From JBEICQ01 sp046297395 (GTDB lineage Bacteria; Bacteroidota; Bacteroidia; UBA4408): a stretch of DNA of 36,821 nt. The stretch is taken from the NCBI GenBank assembly GCA_046297395.1, contig JBKCNM010000038.1:1-36821 (forward strand), read 5' to 3'. The notes beneath the pieces were generated by a model. That model was given only the letters and a program-made list of their open reading frames with translations. It did not search any database and was not told the origin of the DNA. Below, in pieces: positions 8,538-16,464 of this stretch (its first letter is position 1; each line of letters begins with the position of its first letter). Both the position numbers and the translations under genes were made by a program.

Positions 8538-8794
8538 TGGAAACGAGAAGCACACTTCACCTTATCAATGGTGAATTTGAAGGCAAGGAAGCCCTGGAAT
8601 TGATCACTCATCTGGTGCATGCAAAAATTCGTTTCCTCGAAAATAAAATTGAACAATCCCATAATGAGGAGGATATCAAAATGAGAGAAAAACGCATTAA
8701 AATGTTGCACGAAGAACTTTCAATTTGCGCCAAAAGAATCATCAAGTCTCCCAAGGTGCACTTGGAATCTGATCTACTGATTGATCTTAACTGA
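8534..8794 (+). CDS. Small charged helical protein, conserved-hypothetical type
   Basis: An 86-residue protein whose ATG overlaps the icd stop codon (ATGA), so it is likely translationally coupled and certainly co-transcribed with icd. It has no signal peptide or membrane segment. The pattern is a short beta-like start (LHLINGEFEGKEA), then a helix with LITHLVHAKIRFLENKIEQS and a second highly charged helix (residues 48-72). From memory this resembles small Bacteroidota proteins of about 70-90 residues with an INGxF...EA...KI pattern and no known function; I could not check this. An intrinsic terminator follows. No function is assigned. Confidence 0.75.
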   Translation: MMETRSTLHLINGEFEGKEALELITHLVHAKIRFLENKIEQSHNEEDIKMREKRIKMLHEELSICAKRIIKSPKVHLESDLLIDLN

Positions 8795-8814
8795 TTGGTG
8801 CAATTGCCTTATAT

Positions 8815-8848
8815 ACCCGGCTTACATTCATAGGCCGGGTTTTTATTT
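8815..8848 (+). terminator. Intrinsic terminator of the icd operon
   Basis: A 7-bp perfect stem, ACCCGGC (8815-8821) with GCCGGGT (8834-8840), encloses a 12-base loop and is followed by a T-rich run (8840-8848). It lies 20 bp after the small gene's stop and ends just before the stop codon of the convergent Smr gene. Only the plus direction has a T-tract. Confidence 0.85.
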
Positions 8849-8849
8849 C

Positions 8850-9794
8850 TCAAGAATAAAAGGTGACCATGGTCGCCCCATACCCATAGCTTTCATAGGG
8901 TGCATCCTTGCTTCGCAGGCCCGGTTCATCGGCAAGAATCTTTAAGATTTCATTTTTAAGCGTCCCTTTGCCAACCCCATGAATCACCACAAGGGTCTCA
9001 ATCTTATGCAGCCTGCATTCATCCAGTTTTTTGCGGAAAGCAGAGAGTTGCAGGTTGAGTTTTTCATGGGGCTGCATTTTTTCGGAACTATCGGTCAGCG
9101 CATCAATGTGCAGGTCGATGCTGCTTGATTTTCCTTTTGCATCCATGGAATGGATATTGGCTTGCGTGCGTTTGTTCGAAGAATCCTTGGCCTCCATTCT
9201 GATAAGGGAGTTGTTCAAAAGAAAGGATTGATAAGTTTCTGTTGAGAGCAACAGGCAAAGATTCACAGGGTGTTTATAGTGTGGAACAAGCACAGCAGGT
9301 TCTTGCAAATGTGTGCGGATATCCCTGCTGTACCACTCGGGTATACGATCTGTATTCTCCGGCAACCAGATGCAGGCCAACATCAGGTGTTTCAGTTCCT
9401 TGCTGCTTCTGTTGAATAAAAGTCCCGTGCTTTCGGGTTCTAGCAGTCCTTTTGACAGCAGCAGGAGTTTGTTTTTTTGGAACTCATATAATATATACAT
9501 CAGCGGAAGTGAATGCCCATTATACAGACAAGCACCGGCCGCGATTTCATCGTACAGCAGGAAGACACCATTTTCAGGAAACACTCTTTCCAGCGCTTCG
9601 AAAGAGGCCTCTTGCGGTGGCGATTCTTTGCCGTGCAGACCTACCAGTTCTTTTACAGGCACGGTTATTTCAAATCCATGTTCATCACTCACCACAGCCA
9701 CCTCTGACTTCAAGGAGCAAATGCGAAATGTGCCGGTCATCTGCATCAGACTGACCTCTTGTCCAACAAAAAAATGTTTGCTCTTGTCTTTCAT
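8850..9794 (-). CDS. DUF2027/Smr domain protein
   Basis: A 314-residue cytoplasmic protein. The last 75 residues form an Smr domain, the MutS2 C-terminal nuclease-type domain, recognised by the helix LNLQLSAFRKKLDECRLHK followed by VVIHGVGKGTLKNEI with its HGxGxG motif and the terminal YGYGATMVTFY. The N-terminus (VGQEVSLMQMTGTFRICSLKS) looks like an SH3-like beta-barrel, as in the Bacteroidota DUF2027 family, followed by a second beta-rich region. Smr domains bind or cut nucleic acids; the target here is unknown. The ATG at 9794 is preferred over one at 9881, because a good promoter (9828-9860) lies inside the longer version. Confidence 0.85.
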   Translation of the reverse strand: MKDKSKHFFVGQEVSLMQMTGTFRICSLKSEVAVVSDEHGFEITVPVKELVGLHGKESPPQEASFEALERVFPENGVFLLYDEIAAGACLYNGHSLPLMYILYEFQKNKLLLLSKGLLEPESTGLLFNRSSKELKHLMLACIWLPENTDRIPEWYSRDIRTHLQEPAVLVPHYKHPVNLCLLLSTETYQSFLLNNSLIRMEAKDSSNKRTQANIHSMDAKGKSSSIDLHIDALTDSSEKMQPHEKLNLQLSAFRKKLDECRLHKIETLVVIHGVGKGTLKNEILKILADEPGLRSKDAPYESYGYGATMVTFYS

Positions 9795-9827
9795 TGCTCT
9801 GTTTTCAGCTTTTATAAGTACTGTCTG

Positions 9828-9860
9828 CAAAGATAGGTAAGGGATTTGCGAACCCTCAAA
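9828..9860 (-). promoter_or_regulatory. Bacteroidota-type promoter for the DUF2027/Smr gene
   Basis: On the minus strand TTTG (9860-9857) is followed after 21 bases by TATCTTTG (9835-9828). This fits the Bacteroidota sigma factor consensus (-33 TTTG, -7 TAnnTTTG). It lies 33 bases upstream of the ATG at 9794. Confidence 0.6.
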
Positions 9861-10014
9861 GCAGGAGAATTGATTGTACAAAGGGGTATTTTACGCAAAA
9901 TTCAACTTGATTGGGCAGAGGAGTTTACCATGACACCCCATAATTTCATTTTTTGTAATCTAATTTTCCTATATTGCAAAAGATAAAGGAAATACAAACT
10001 TAATTTTTCCTCCC

Positions 10015-10461
10015 ATGGCCAAGACCAAGGCAAAGGCAAAGCCACAAAATGCCACCGCAGCAAAGCCCCGCACCAAGGAGCGTTATCTTAAATACGAGAT
10101 GGAATATCCCATACATGCCTCCAAGGGCAGTTTGTATAATCTCCTGAGCACAGCAGGAGGGCTTGCCATGTGGTTTGCCGATGATGTTAACCTCAAGGGA
10201 ACGGCTTTTGAATTTATCTGGGATGACAACAAGCAGCTGGCAGAGGTATTGGCAAAAAAAGAAAACCAATACATCCGTTTCAAGTGGAAGCACGAGCCGG
10301 AATATACCTACTTTGAATTCCGTATTTCGGTTGATGAGCTTACGGGTGATGTAGCCCTTGTAATTACTGATTTTGCTGAAGATGCCCAGGCTGTGGACAA
10401 TGCCAAGTTGCTCTGGCAAAACCAGGTAAAAGACCTGCATCATGCACTTGGTGCAAACTAA
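10015..10461 (+). CDS. START-like (SRPBCC fold) domain protein
   Basis: A 148-residue soluble protein. After a basic, alanine/lysine-rich leader of about 22 residues, the sequence LKYEMEYPIHASKGSLYNLLSTAGGLAMWFADDVNL has the layout of AHSA1/START-like ligand-binding folds: an edge strand, a helix, then a W-F-A-D loop. It is followed by strands and a long C-terminal helix (NAKLLWQNQVKDLHHALG). It resembles the Bacteroidota START-like family of this length, function unknown. The upstream region (9882-10014) is AT-rich; a TATATTGC at 9970 is a poor match to a -7 box. The 33-bp gap to the next gene holds a good promoter, so this gene may be monocistronic. Confidence 0.8.
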   Translation: MAKTKAKAKPQNATAAKPRTKERYLKYEMEYPIHASKGSLYNLLSTAGGLAMWFADDVNLKGTAFEFIWDDNKQLAEVLAKKENQYIRFKWKHEPEYTYFEFRISVDELTGDVALVITDFAEDAQAVDNAKLLWQNQVKDLHHALGAN

Positions 10462-10477
10462 GGGAAGCCTATCTTTG
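10447..10477 (+). promoter_or_regulatory. Bacteroidota-type promoter for the LptF/LptG-type permease run
   Basis: CTTG (10447-10450) and TATCTTTG (10470-10477) are separated by 19 bases, an excellent fit to TTTG/TAnnTTTG. The start codon at 10495 is only 17 bases downstream, predicting a leader of around 10 nucleotides. The -33 box overlaps the end of the START-like gene. Confidence 0.6.
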
Positions 10478-10494
10478 CACCCACAAAAGAAGGC

Positions 10495-11946
10495 TTGAAG
10501 ACCCTGGATTCTTATATATTGCGCGCATACCTGCTTCCTTTTTTACTCACATTCTGCATCATCATGTTTATACTTGTCATGCAGTTTGTATGGAAGTATG
10601 TCGACGATTTGGTGGGCAAAGGACTCGACATCGGCATCATCCTCGAACTCTTGTTCTTTGTGTCTGCCACACTTGTCCCACTTGCGATTCCACTCACCAT
10701 TCTTTTGTCGAGCATCATGACTTTCGGCGGATTGGCGGAGTATTATGAGATCACAGCCCTCAAAGCAGCGGGCATTTCTTTGCAGCGCATCTTCAGGCCA
10801 CTGATTTTTTTTACCCTGCTTCTCTCAGCTGCTGCGTTTTTCTTCTCAAATTATGTCTTGCCGCTTGCCAACCTTAAAATGGGAGTGCTGCTGTATGACA
10901 TTACCCATAAAAAGCCTGCACTTGAAATCAGGGAAGGAGTGTTTTACAATGGGATTGAAAATTACACCCTGCGTGTAGGGAAAAAGTGGAAGAACGGAAA
11001 TTCCCTCAGCCATATCATGATTTATGACCATACCGAGAACATGGGCAATACCAAGGTAACTCTTGCAGATTCGGGTGTGATGGAAGTAACTCCCGACAAG
11101 CGTTTTTTAATCCTCACCCTTATCAATGGTCACAATTATGAGGAAGGAGAATCAGAAAACGGCAAAAACGACTATAAACCTTATGTGCGTTCCACCTTTA
11201 AAAAACAGATTGTTCGTTTGGATTTGTCTGACTTTAAAATGATGCGTTCCGATGCATCTCTTTTCAAAGGCCATTACTCCATTCTCAGGGCCAAAGAATT
11301 GCTTGCTGCTGTAGACAGTGAGGAAGTATACACGCAGAGAAGAAACAAAATTAACTACAGTCAGCTCACCAATTTTTTAATGAGTCGTGATCTGAAAAGA
11401 CGGGGATTCGAATCCAGGATTCAGTCTTATGAAAAAGAAACCTATGTGGAATATCTCAGTCAGTTGCCAAAGGCCGACAGGATGCAGGTATTTGATGCAG
11501 CCCTGAACTTTGCCAGAAGCAATTCGTCATTTGTTGAATCCGGCAAGTTTGAGCAAGAGGTGAGGGATGGAAACAAGGTGAGGTATTATATCGAGTTTCA
11601 TAAAAAGTTTACCCTGTCCATTGCCTGTCTGGTACTGTTTTTTATAGGTGCACCTCTGGGCGCCATTATCCGCAAAGGTGGATTGGGCATGCCTGCCTTG
11701 TTTGCAGTGGGTTTCTTTCTGGTGTTTTATGTGGTTTCCATCATTGGTGAAAAGTCTGCAAAAGAAGGTGGACTAAACCCCCATGTTGGTTCCTGGCTCG
11801 CCATTGCCGTGCTGCTTCCGGTGGGTATTTTTCTAACTTACAAAGCCACGAAGGATTCTGTGCTTTTCGATATGGAATTTTACAAGTCTTTATTCAGGCG
11901 TCGCAAGGTATATGCAACAGATGCAAAAGATTCTTCAAATCTGTAA
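10495..11946 (+). CDS. LptF/LptG-type permease (YjgP/YjgQ family)
   Basis: A 483-residue inner-membrane protein. The N-terminus LDSYILRAYLLPFLLTF and the first helices with a conserved LVPLAIPLTILLSSIMTFGGLAEYYEITALKAAG region are diagnostic of LptF/LptG. There are three N-terminal helices, a large periplasmic beta-jellyroll (about residues 130-370, long for the family), and three C-terminal helices with FIGAPLGAIIRKGGLG. These proteins, with the LptB ATPase, lift LPS out of the inner membrane. Whether this copy is F or G cannot be decided. The start is TTG, chosen because it gives the canonical family N-terminus and no ATG is nearby. The next gene overlaps by about 26 bases. Confidence 0.88.
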   Translation: MKTLDSYILRAYLLPFLLTFCIIMFILVMQFVWKYVDDLVGKGLDIGIILELLFFVSATLVPLAIPLTILLSSIMTFGGLAEYYEITALKAAGISLQRIFRPLIFFTLLLSAAAFFFSNYVLPLANLKMGVLLYDITHKKPALEIREGVFYNGIENYTLRVGKKWKNGNSLSHIMIYDHTENMGNTKVTLADSGVMEVTPDKRFLILTLINGHNYEEGESENGKNDYKPYVRSTFKKQIVRLDLSDFKMMRSDASLFKGHYSILRAKELLAAVDSEEVYTQRRNKINYSQLTNFLMSRDLKRRGFESRIQSYEKETYVEYLSQLPKADRMQVFDAALNFARSNSSFVESGKFEQEVRDGNKVRYYIEFHKKFTLSIACLVLFFIGAPLGAIIRKGGLGMPALFAVGFFLVFYVVSIIGEKSAKEGGLNPHVGSWLAIAVLLPVGIFLTYKATKDSVLFDMEFYKSLFRRRKVYATDAKDSSNL

Positions 11947-13144
11947 CAAACCTCCCTGGCCCGAAAGCGACGGAGGAGCCATGGCCATGCTGGCCAACCT
12001 CAAAGGTTTTTCGCAGGCAGGTTTTGAGGTTGATTGTTTTTACCTGAGTACACCCAAAAACGAAAGTCAACCTGCCTCTTGGCCGGAATCTTTAAAGGAC
12101 CTTTACAAGCCAGAAACAGTTTTTGTTGACACCAGGATTCATCCTGTCAATACCCTATTCAATCTTGCTAATGGCAAAGCTTTTCATGCCAGCCGCTTCA
12201 TCAGCAAAGAGGCAGAAAAAAAATTAGCAGAAAAACTGAGAGCCAAATCTTATGACTTTGTCCTGCTCGAAAGTATATATATGGGAGTTTATCTTCCTCT
12301 TATCAAAAAGTATTTCTCAGGTACCCTTATTGTAAGAGCTCATAATGTTGAACATCTCCTTTGGAAAAGAGTAGCCAATGAGGAAAAGAGCAAAATACGA
12401 AAGACCTATCTCAACATACAGGTAAAGCGACTCAAAAAATTTGAGATATCGGTATTGGTCTCAGCAGACATCATTCTTGCCATTACATCGCTTGATGCTG
12501 CTGTGATGGAGAAAACAGTACCCGGAAAAAAAGTATTTGTCTTGCCTTATTCTTATGGAGGCAGCTATGCCCAACCTGCCGATTTCAATCCTGAGAAACC
12601 TGTGTTTTTTCATCTTGGATCCATGAACTGGATGCCCAATCAGGACGGCATCAGGTGGTTGGTGAAACATGCATGGCCGCAGGTGTATAAAGCTTTTCCG
12701 GGTGCAATCCTAAGGCTCGCCGGAAGATGTATGCCTGAAGATATTACAAAAACGCACGGAAAGATGGGGATAGAGGTACTTGGAGAAGTTGCAGATTCTC
12801 ATGATTTTATCAATTCATGCGACATCATGATTTGTCCGCTTTTTGCAGGTGGTGGCATGCGCATCAAAATTGTGGAAGCCCTGGCCCTTGGCATACCAGT
12901 TTTCTCCTCACTCATCGGTGCAGAGGGTATAGAACCGACTGAGCAGGATGCCCCCGTACTTTTTTTCTCAAATGAGTCCGAGCTGCTTTCGCTTGTTGGT
13001 CATGCTTCTCAAGCATCCTTCAATTATCGTCGTCGTTCGGCTTCAGCTATTGCATTGGTAAAAGAAACCTTCGGAAGGGAAAAGCTCTATCACCAGCTTG
13101 CCGAATTTATTAATTTTGAAAAAAAACCAATTTCTGCGGCTTGA
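11921..13144 (+). CDS. GT4-type glycosyltransferase
   Basis: A soluble or peripheral glycosyltransferase of 407 residues with the GT-B fold. The N-terminus KILQICNKPPWPESDGGAMAMLANLKGF is the usual donor-loop region of group 1 transferases, and VRAHNVEHLLW is a further family motif. The C-terminal half contains FFHLGSMNWMPNQDGIRWLV and FAGGGMRIKIVEALALGIPVFSS, the nucleotide-sugar binding E-x7-E type region. The donor and acceptor are unknown. Two close ATGs occur (11912, 11921); the second gives the family-like start MQKILQICNK. It overlaps the end of the permease gene, and its own stop overlaps the TTG start of the next transferase. Confidence 0.85.
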   Translation: MQKILQICNKPPWPESDGGAMAMLANLKGFSQAGFEVDCFYLSTPKNESQPASWPESLKDLYKPETVFVDTRIHPVNTLFNLANGKAFHASRFISKEAEKKLAEKLRAKSYDFVLLESIYMGVYLPLIKKYFSGTLIVRAHNVEHLLWKRVANEEKSKIRKTYLNIQVKRLKKFEISVLVSADIILAITSLDAAVMEKTVPGKKVFVLPYSYGGSYAQPADFNPEKPVFFHLGSMNWMPNQDGIRWLVKHAWPQVYKAFPGAILRLAGRCMPEDITKTHGKMGIEVLGEVADSHDFINSCDIMICPLFAGGGMRIKIVEALALGIPVFSSLIGAEGIEPTEQDAPVLFFSNESELLSLVGHASQASFNYRRRSASAIALVKETFGREKLYHQLAEFINFEKKPISAA

Positions 13145-14316
13145 AACTGTTTCTGATTACTTCCCGTGTTCCATATCCTCTTGAAAAGGGAGACAAGCTC
13201 AGGGCATTTCATTTTTTAAGGGAACTAAGCAGGTACAACGAACTCTATCTTTTTTGTATTTCCGGAATCAAAGAAGATGAAAAAGCCTTGCAGGAACTAA
13301 AGAAGTTTTGCAAGGAGGTTCATTTTTATAAACTGCATTTTCTTTTTCGTTTCTTTTCACTTTTCCGGTCGCTTTTTCAGGGCAAACCTTTTCAGGTGGG
13401 TTGGTTTTACAGCTCCTCCGCTGCCTCGGCCGTCAATAAGCTCGTTTCGCGTATCCAGCCCGATGTGTTTTTCTGCCAGCTTGTGAGAACAGCAGAATAT
13501 CTTCCCAAAGCCTATGCCGGTATAAAGGTGATTGATTACATGGATGCGTTTTCTGTAGGAATGCAGCGTCGTTACACCCAATCACGCTTTCCGATGTCTC
13601 AGGTATATCGCTATGAATATGAAAAGCTCACTGCATATGAAGAGGCTGTGATGCATAGGTTTCACTTGCATCTGATTATCTCGGATCAGGACAAGGGGCT
13701 AATGCCAAAAGCCATGCAGCCCATGCTTAAAGTATTGAGAAACGGAGTAGATCTTGCTTATTACCGCTATGAAGATGCACAGGAATACAAGGTGAGAAAT
13801 GAGTTGCTTTTGTTTAGTGGAAACATGTCCTATCCGCCAAATATTCAGGCTGCACATTATTTGGTGGAAAAAATTTTGCCTCTTGTTCATCAGCATCATC
13901 CCAAGGCAAGAGTTACCCTCGCCGGCGCAAGACCTACTGCCTCTGTGAAAAAAATGGGAGGGAAGGATGTGAGGGTAACCGGTTGGATCAATGATCTGCG
14001 TCATGAATACAGTCAGGCTAAAGTGTTTGTGGCTCCCATGTTTTCCGGCACCGGAATGCAAAACAAACTGCTGGAAGCAATGGCTATGGCATTACCTTGC
14101 ATCACTACGCGCATGGCAGCGGAAGCCATCAACGGAGAACACATGGAAAATATCATCATTGCGGATGATGAAAAATCTTTTAGTGAAGCAATAAACTTTT
14201 TGCTGTCTCATCCAGAAGAAGCTAAAAACTTGGGCTTGAAAGGTAGAAAACATGTGGAGCATTCATTTTCATGGCAACATCATGTACAGGAACTTCAGAA
14301 TTGGCTGATCGAGTAA
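13141..14316 (+). CDS. GT4-type glycosyltransferase
   Basis: A 391-residue GT-B glycosyltransferase. It starts with KLFLITSRVPYPLEKGDKLRAFHFLREL, where the PxPxxxGxxxR pattern is typical of group 1 transferases similar to the PEP-CTERM-associated sugar transferases. It contains NGVDLAYY and LLFSGNMSYPPNIQAAHYLVEKILP mid-protein, and FSGTGMQNKLLEAMAMALPCITT near the C-terminus. The start codon is TTG in a TTGA overlap with the previous stop, so the two transferases are translationally coupled and probably act on the same glycan. Their proximity to an LPS-export-type permease suggests an LPS or capsule sugar, but this is inference. Confidence 0.85.
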   Translation: MKLFLITSRVPYPLEKGDKLRAFHFLRELSRYNELYLFCISGIKEDEKALQELKKFCKEVHFYKLHFLFRFFSLFRSLFQGKPFQVGWFYSSSAASAVNKLVSRIQPDVFFCQLVRTAEYLPKAYAGIKVIDYMDAFSVGMQRRYTQSRFPMSQVYRYEYEKLTAYEEAVMHRFHLHLIISDQDKGLMPKAMQPMLKVLRNGVDLAYYRYEDAQEYKVRNELLLFSGNMSYPPNIQAAHYLVEKILPLVHQHHPKARVTLAGARPTASVKKMGGKDVRVTGWINDLRHEYSQAKVFVAPMFSGTGMQNKLLEAMAMALPCITTRMAAEAINGEHMENIIIADDEKSFSEAINFLLSHPEEAKNLGLKGRKHVEHSFSWQHHVQELQNWLIE

Positions 14317-14344
14317 AAAGGAAATATTTCCCGATAGTGAGCAA

Positions 14345-14854
14345 TTGCATCTCTGCGGAAAAATAGTGCGGAAGATTGGCTACAAGGGCGAGTTGTTGCT
14401 TGAGTTGCAGGAAGGCTATGAAAAAGTGCTCAAAAAAAATACCTGGATTTTTGTTGAGATCAATCATGCACCGGTACCCTTTTTACTCACGGATCTGCAG
14501 AGCAGAAGCACGCATGAGCTGGTGATTAAACCGGAGATTCCATGCCCACATTGGATGGATGTAATTACCGGTGCACTTTGCTATACCCAACTAAGTGGCA
14601 AGAAAAAAAATGCAGATATTTTTTCTTCATTTATGGGATTTGTTGTGGTTGACAAACAGCTTGGAGAGATAGGTAGGGTAACCGAGGTGATGGAATATCC
14701 AATGCAATGGATTCTTACAGTGAAGGATGAAAAGGCTGAGACGATGATACCCTGGACAGAAGGCATCATCAGCAAGGTTGATAAAAAAGACAAAACCATT
14801 TTCTGCGACCTGCCCGAGGGGCTTTACAACCTCAACAGTTCTTCTCATGTTTAG
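14345..14854 (+). CDS. rimM: Ribosome maturation factor RimM
   Basis: RimM binds ribosomal protein S19 and helps mature the 30S head. The product has 169 residues. The N-terminal barrel begins LCGKIVRKIGYKGELLLEL, the classic G-K/x-GxKGE pattern, and the C-terminal PRC barrel contains GFVVVDKQLGEIGRVTEVMEYP. The closing IPWTEGIISKVDKKDKTIFCDLPEGL is the diagnostic RimM ending. No ATG is available: after an in-frame stop at 14306-14308 the only conventional start is the TTG at 14345, which trims the usual few residues before the first strand. An ATA at 14324 would restore a family-length N-terminus. It follows the glycosyltransferase by 28 bp and overlaps the WD40 gene by 8 bp. Confidence 0.85.
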   Translation: MHLCGKIVRKIGYKGELLLELQEGYEKVLKKNTWIFVEINHAPVPFLLTDLQSRSTHELVIKPEIPCPHWMDVITGALCYTQLSGKKKNADIFSSFMGFVVVDKQLGEIGRVTEVMEYPMQWILTVKDEKAETMIPWTEGIISKVDKKDKTIFCDLPEGLYNLNSSSHV

Positions 14855-15752
14855 CCGAAGATTTGTTTTTACTGGTCACGGTGCCGCCATTTACAAGCTC
14901 GGTTACATCGCTCATCAGCACCGTTTTTTTTCTTGTTCGGGCGATGGCACTATCTGTTCTTGGAAACCCGAAGAAGCCCTGATGGAAGGAGCTATCCTCA
15001 AATCCAACAAACCCTTGTACGCTTTTCATCTGAATGAAAATTACCTGGTAGCGGGAAGCTATGCGGGTATTCTTCATGTTGCTGATCTTGAGCAAAAAAA
15101 GGAAATTAAGGCATTTCAAGCACATGCTGGACCTGTTTTTTCATTGCTCTACGAGCCCATGCATAAACAATGGCTGAGTGGCGGAGGTGACGGACTCATC
15201 TGTGTCTTTTCAGATCGATTTGAACTCATCCGAAAAATCAGCGTCGGGCAAGGAAAGATCAGAAGCATCCGGGTGAGCAGGGAGGCTTCGAGTATCCTTG
15301 TGGCCTGTGGTGACGGGCGTGTACTTCGTTTTGCATTGCCGAATTTTGAACTCTTGCAGCAAAAAACGGCAAACGAACTTTCCTGTAATTCGGTCCTTTT
15401 TTATCATTCGGATGAAAATGTATTTCTCAGTGGAGGAAGGGATGCACACCTGATGATGCATGCCTGGGACAGGCCGGAGGCAATCAAAAAAATACCTGCA
15501 CACAACTATGCCATTTACGACATGCTCTCAGCCCCGGAAGCAAACATCCTGATTACGGCAAGCAGAGACAAGTCAATTAAAGTATGGAACCTGAACGATC
15601 TTTCTTTTCGCATGAAACTTGATGAATCGGCTGGTGGGCACAAGCGTTCTGTAAATACCCTTGCCTGGATTGAACCCGGCAGATCTTTTATCTCGGGCGG
15701 AGATGACCGTGAAATTATTCTTTGGTCTTTGGATGAGGGGGCTGCATCCTAA
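14847..15752 (+). CDS. WD40 repeat beta-propeller protein
   Basis: A 301-residue protein made almost entirely of WD40-like blades. Typical blade endings are visible: SGDGTICSWK (about 30-40), GSYAGILHVAD, SGGGDGLICVF, CGDGRVLRF, SGGRDAHLMMHAW, TASRDKSIKVWNL and SGGDDREIILWSL. This makes seven blades, enough for a single closed propeller. It has no signal peptide, so probably a cytoplasmic scaffold of unknown partner. The ATG at 14847 lies inside the end of rimM (8-bp overlap), implying coupling. A longer in-frame ORF from 14778 would overlap rimM extensively and is less likely. Its 3' end overlaps the convergent pssA gene by 38 bp. Confidence 0.88.
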   Translation: MFSRRFVFTGHGAAIYKLGYIAHQHRFFSCSGDGTICSWKPEEALMEGAILKSNKPLYAFHLNENYLVAGSYAGILHVADLEQKKEIKAFQAHAGPVFSLLYEPMHKQWLSGGGDGLICVFSDRFELIRKISVGQGKIRSIRVSREASSILVACGDGRVLRFALPNFELLQQKTANELSCNSVLFYHSDENVFLSGGRDAHLMMHAWDRPEAIKKIPAHNYAIYDMLSAPEANILITASRDKSIKVWNLNDLSFRMKLDESAGGHKRSVNTLAWIEPGRSFISGGDDREIILWSLDEGAAS

Positions 15753-16464
15753 AATAAAGGAACGAAAGCAGAGGATAAAAAAGTACAGCAAGTATACCGG
15801 CGGCGAATCCCATCAACACAAAAAGCGCCACCATGCAAGCAAGCAGCGTAAGGATATGCCAGTTGCCTGATAAACCACCATTTTGCGGTTTAAATGAAAA
15901 CATGGGAATGTTGGAAACCATGAGCAGGGCAAGCATGACAATCAATGCTGTAACAAATCTAGAAGAAAGCAGAAGTTGACTAAATGGCGCATGTATATCC
16001 TGCATCAGTTGAAGGGGAATACAAGCTACAACAATTGCCATGGCAGGGGTTGGCATTCCTCTGAAGTGGTTTGACTGTGAGGAGTCGGTATTAAACTTTG
16101 CCAGTCTGTATGCCGAAGCCACGGGTATAATCACAGAGAGGTAGACCCAATACCTGATGGGTTCATCAAAGTGGGTGGCCCTGGTGAGATTATGATTTAG
16201 TATTTGAAAAAGAATAAAGCCGGGCGCCACACCAAAACTTACCACATCTGCCAGAGAATCCAATTGTTTTCCAATGTCGGAGGTTACATTGAGCATACGC
16301 GCCACAAAGCCATCCATCAGATCCATAAAGGCTGCAAGAAAGATAAAATAGGAGGCAGCACAGAGGGAATCAAAAGTTCCGGAAAAACTTTGGGCGATTG
16401 CTGCGAAGCCAAATGAAAGGTTTCCGAGTGTGATCAGGTTGGGGATGTGTTTGTTGATGTTCAT
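15715..16464 (-). CDS. pssA: CDP-diacylglycerol-serine O-phosphatidyltransferase
   Basis: Makes phosphatidylserine from CDP-diacylglycerol and serine, the committed step to phosphatidylethanolamine, in the inner membrane. The 249-residue protein has about seven hydrophobic helices. The complete CDP-alcohol phosphotransferase signature is present: Asp48-x2-Asp51-Gly52-x2-Ala55-Arg56-x8-Gly65-x3-Asp69-x3-Asp73. The start IPNLITLGNLSFGF matches the PssA subgroup rather than PgsA. The start overlaps the kdtA stop by 4 bp, so it is the last gene of a three-gene envelope operon. The C-terminus overlaps the convergent WD40 gene. Confidence 0.92.
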   Translation of the reverse strand: MNINKHIPNLITLGNLSFGFAAIAQSFSGTFDSLCAASYFIFLAAFMDLMDGFVARMLNVTSDIGKQLDSLADVVSFGVAPGFILFQILNHNLTRATHFDEPIRYWVYLSVIIPVASAYRLAKFNTDSSQSNHFRGMPTPAMAIVVACIPLQLMQDIHAPFSQLLLSSRFVTALIVMLALLMVSNIPMFSFKPQNGGLSGNWHILTLLACMVALFVLMGFAAGILAVLFYPLLSFLYFRMQPPHPKTKE

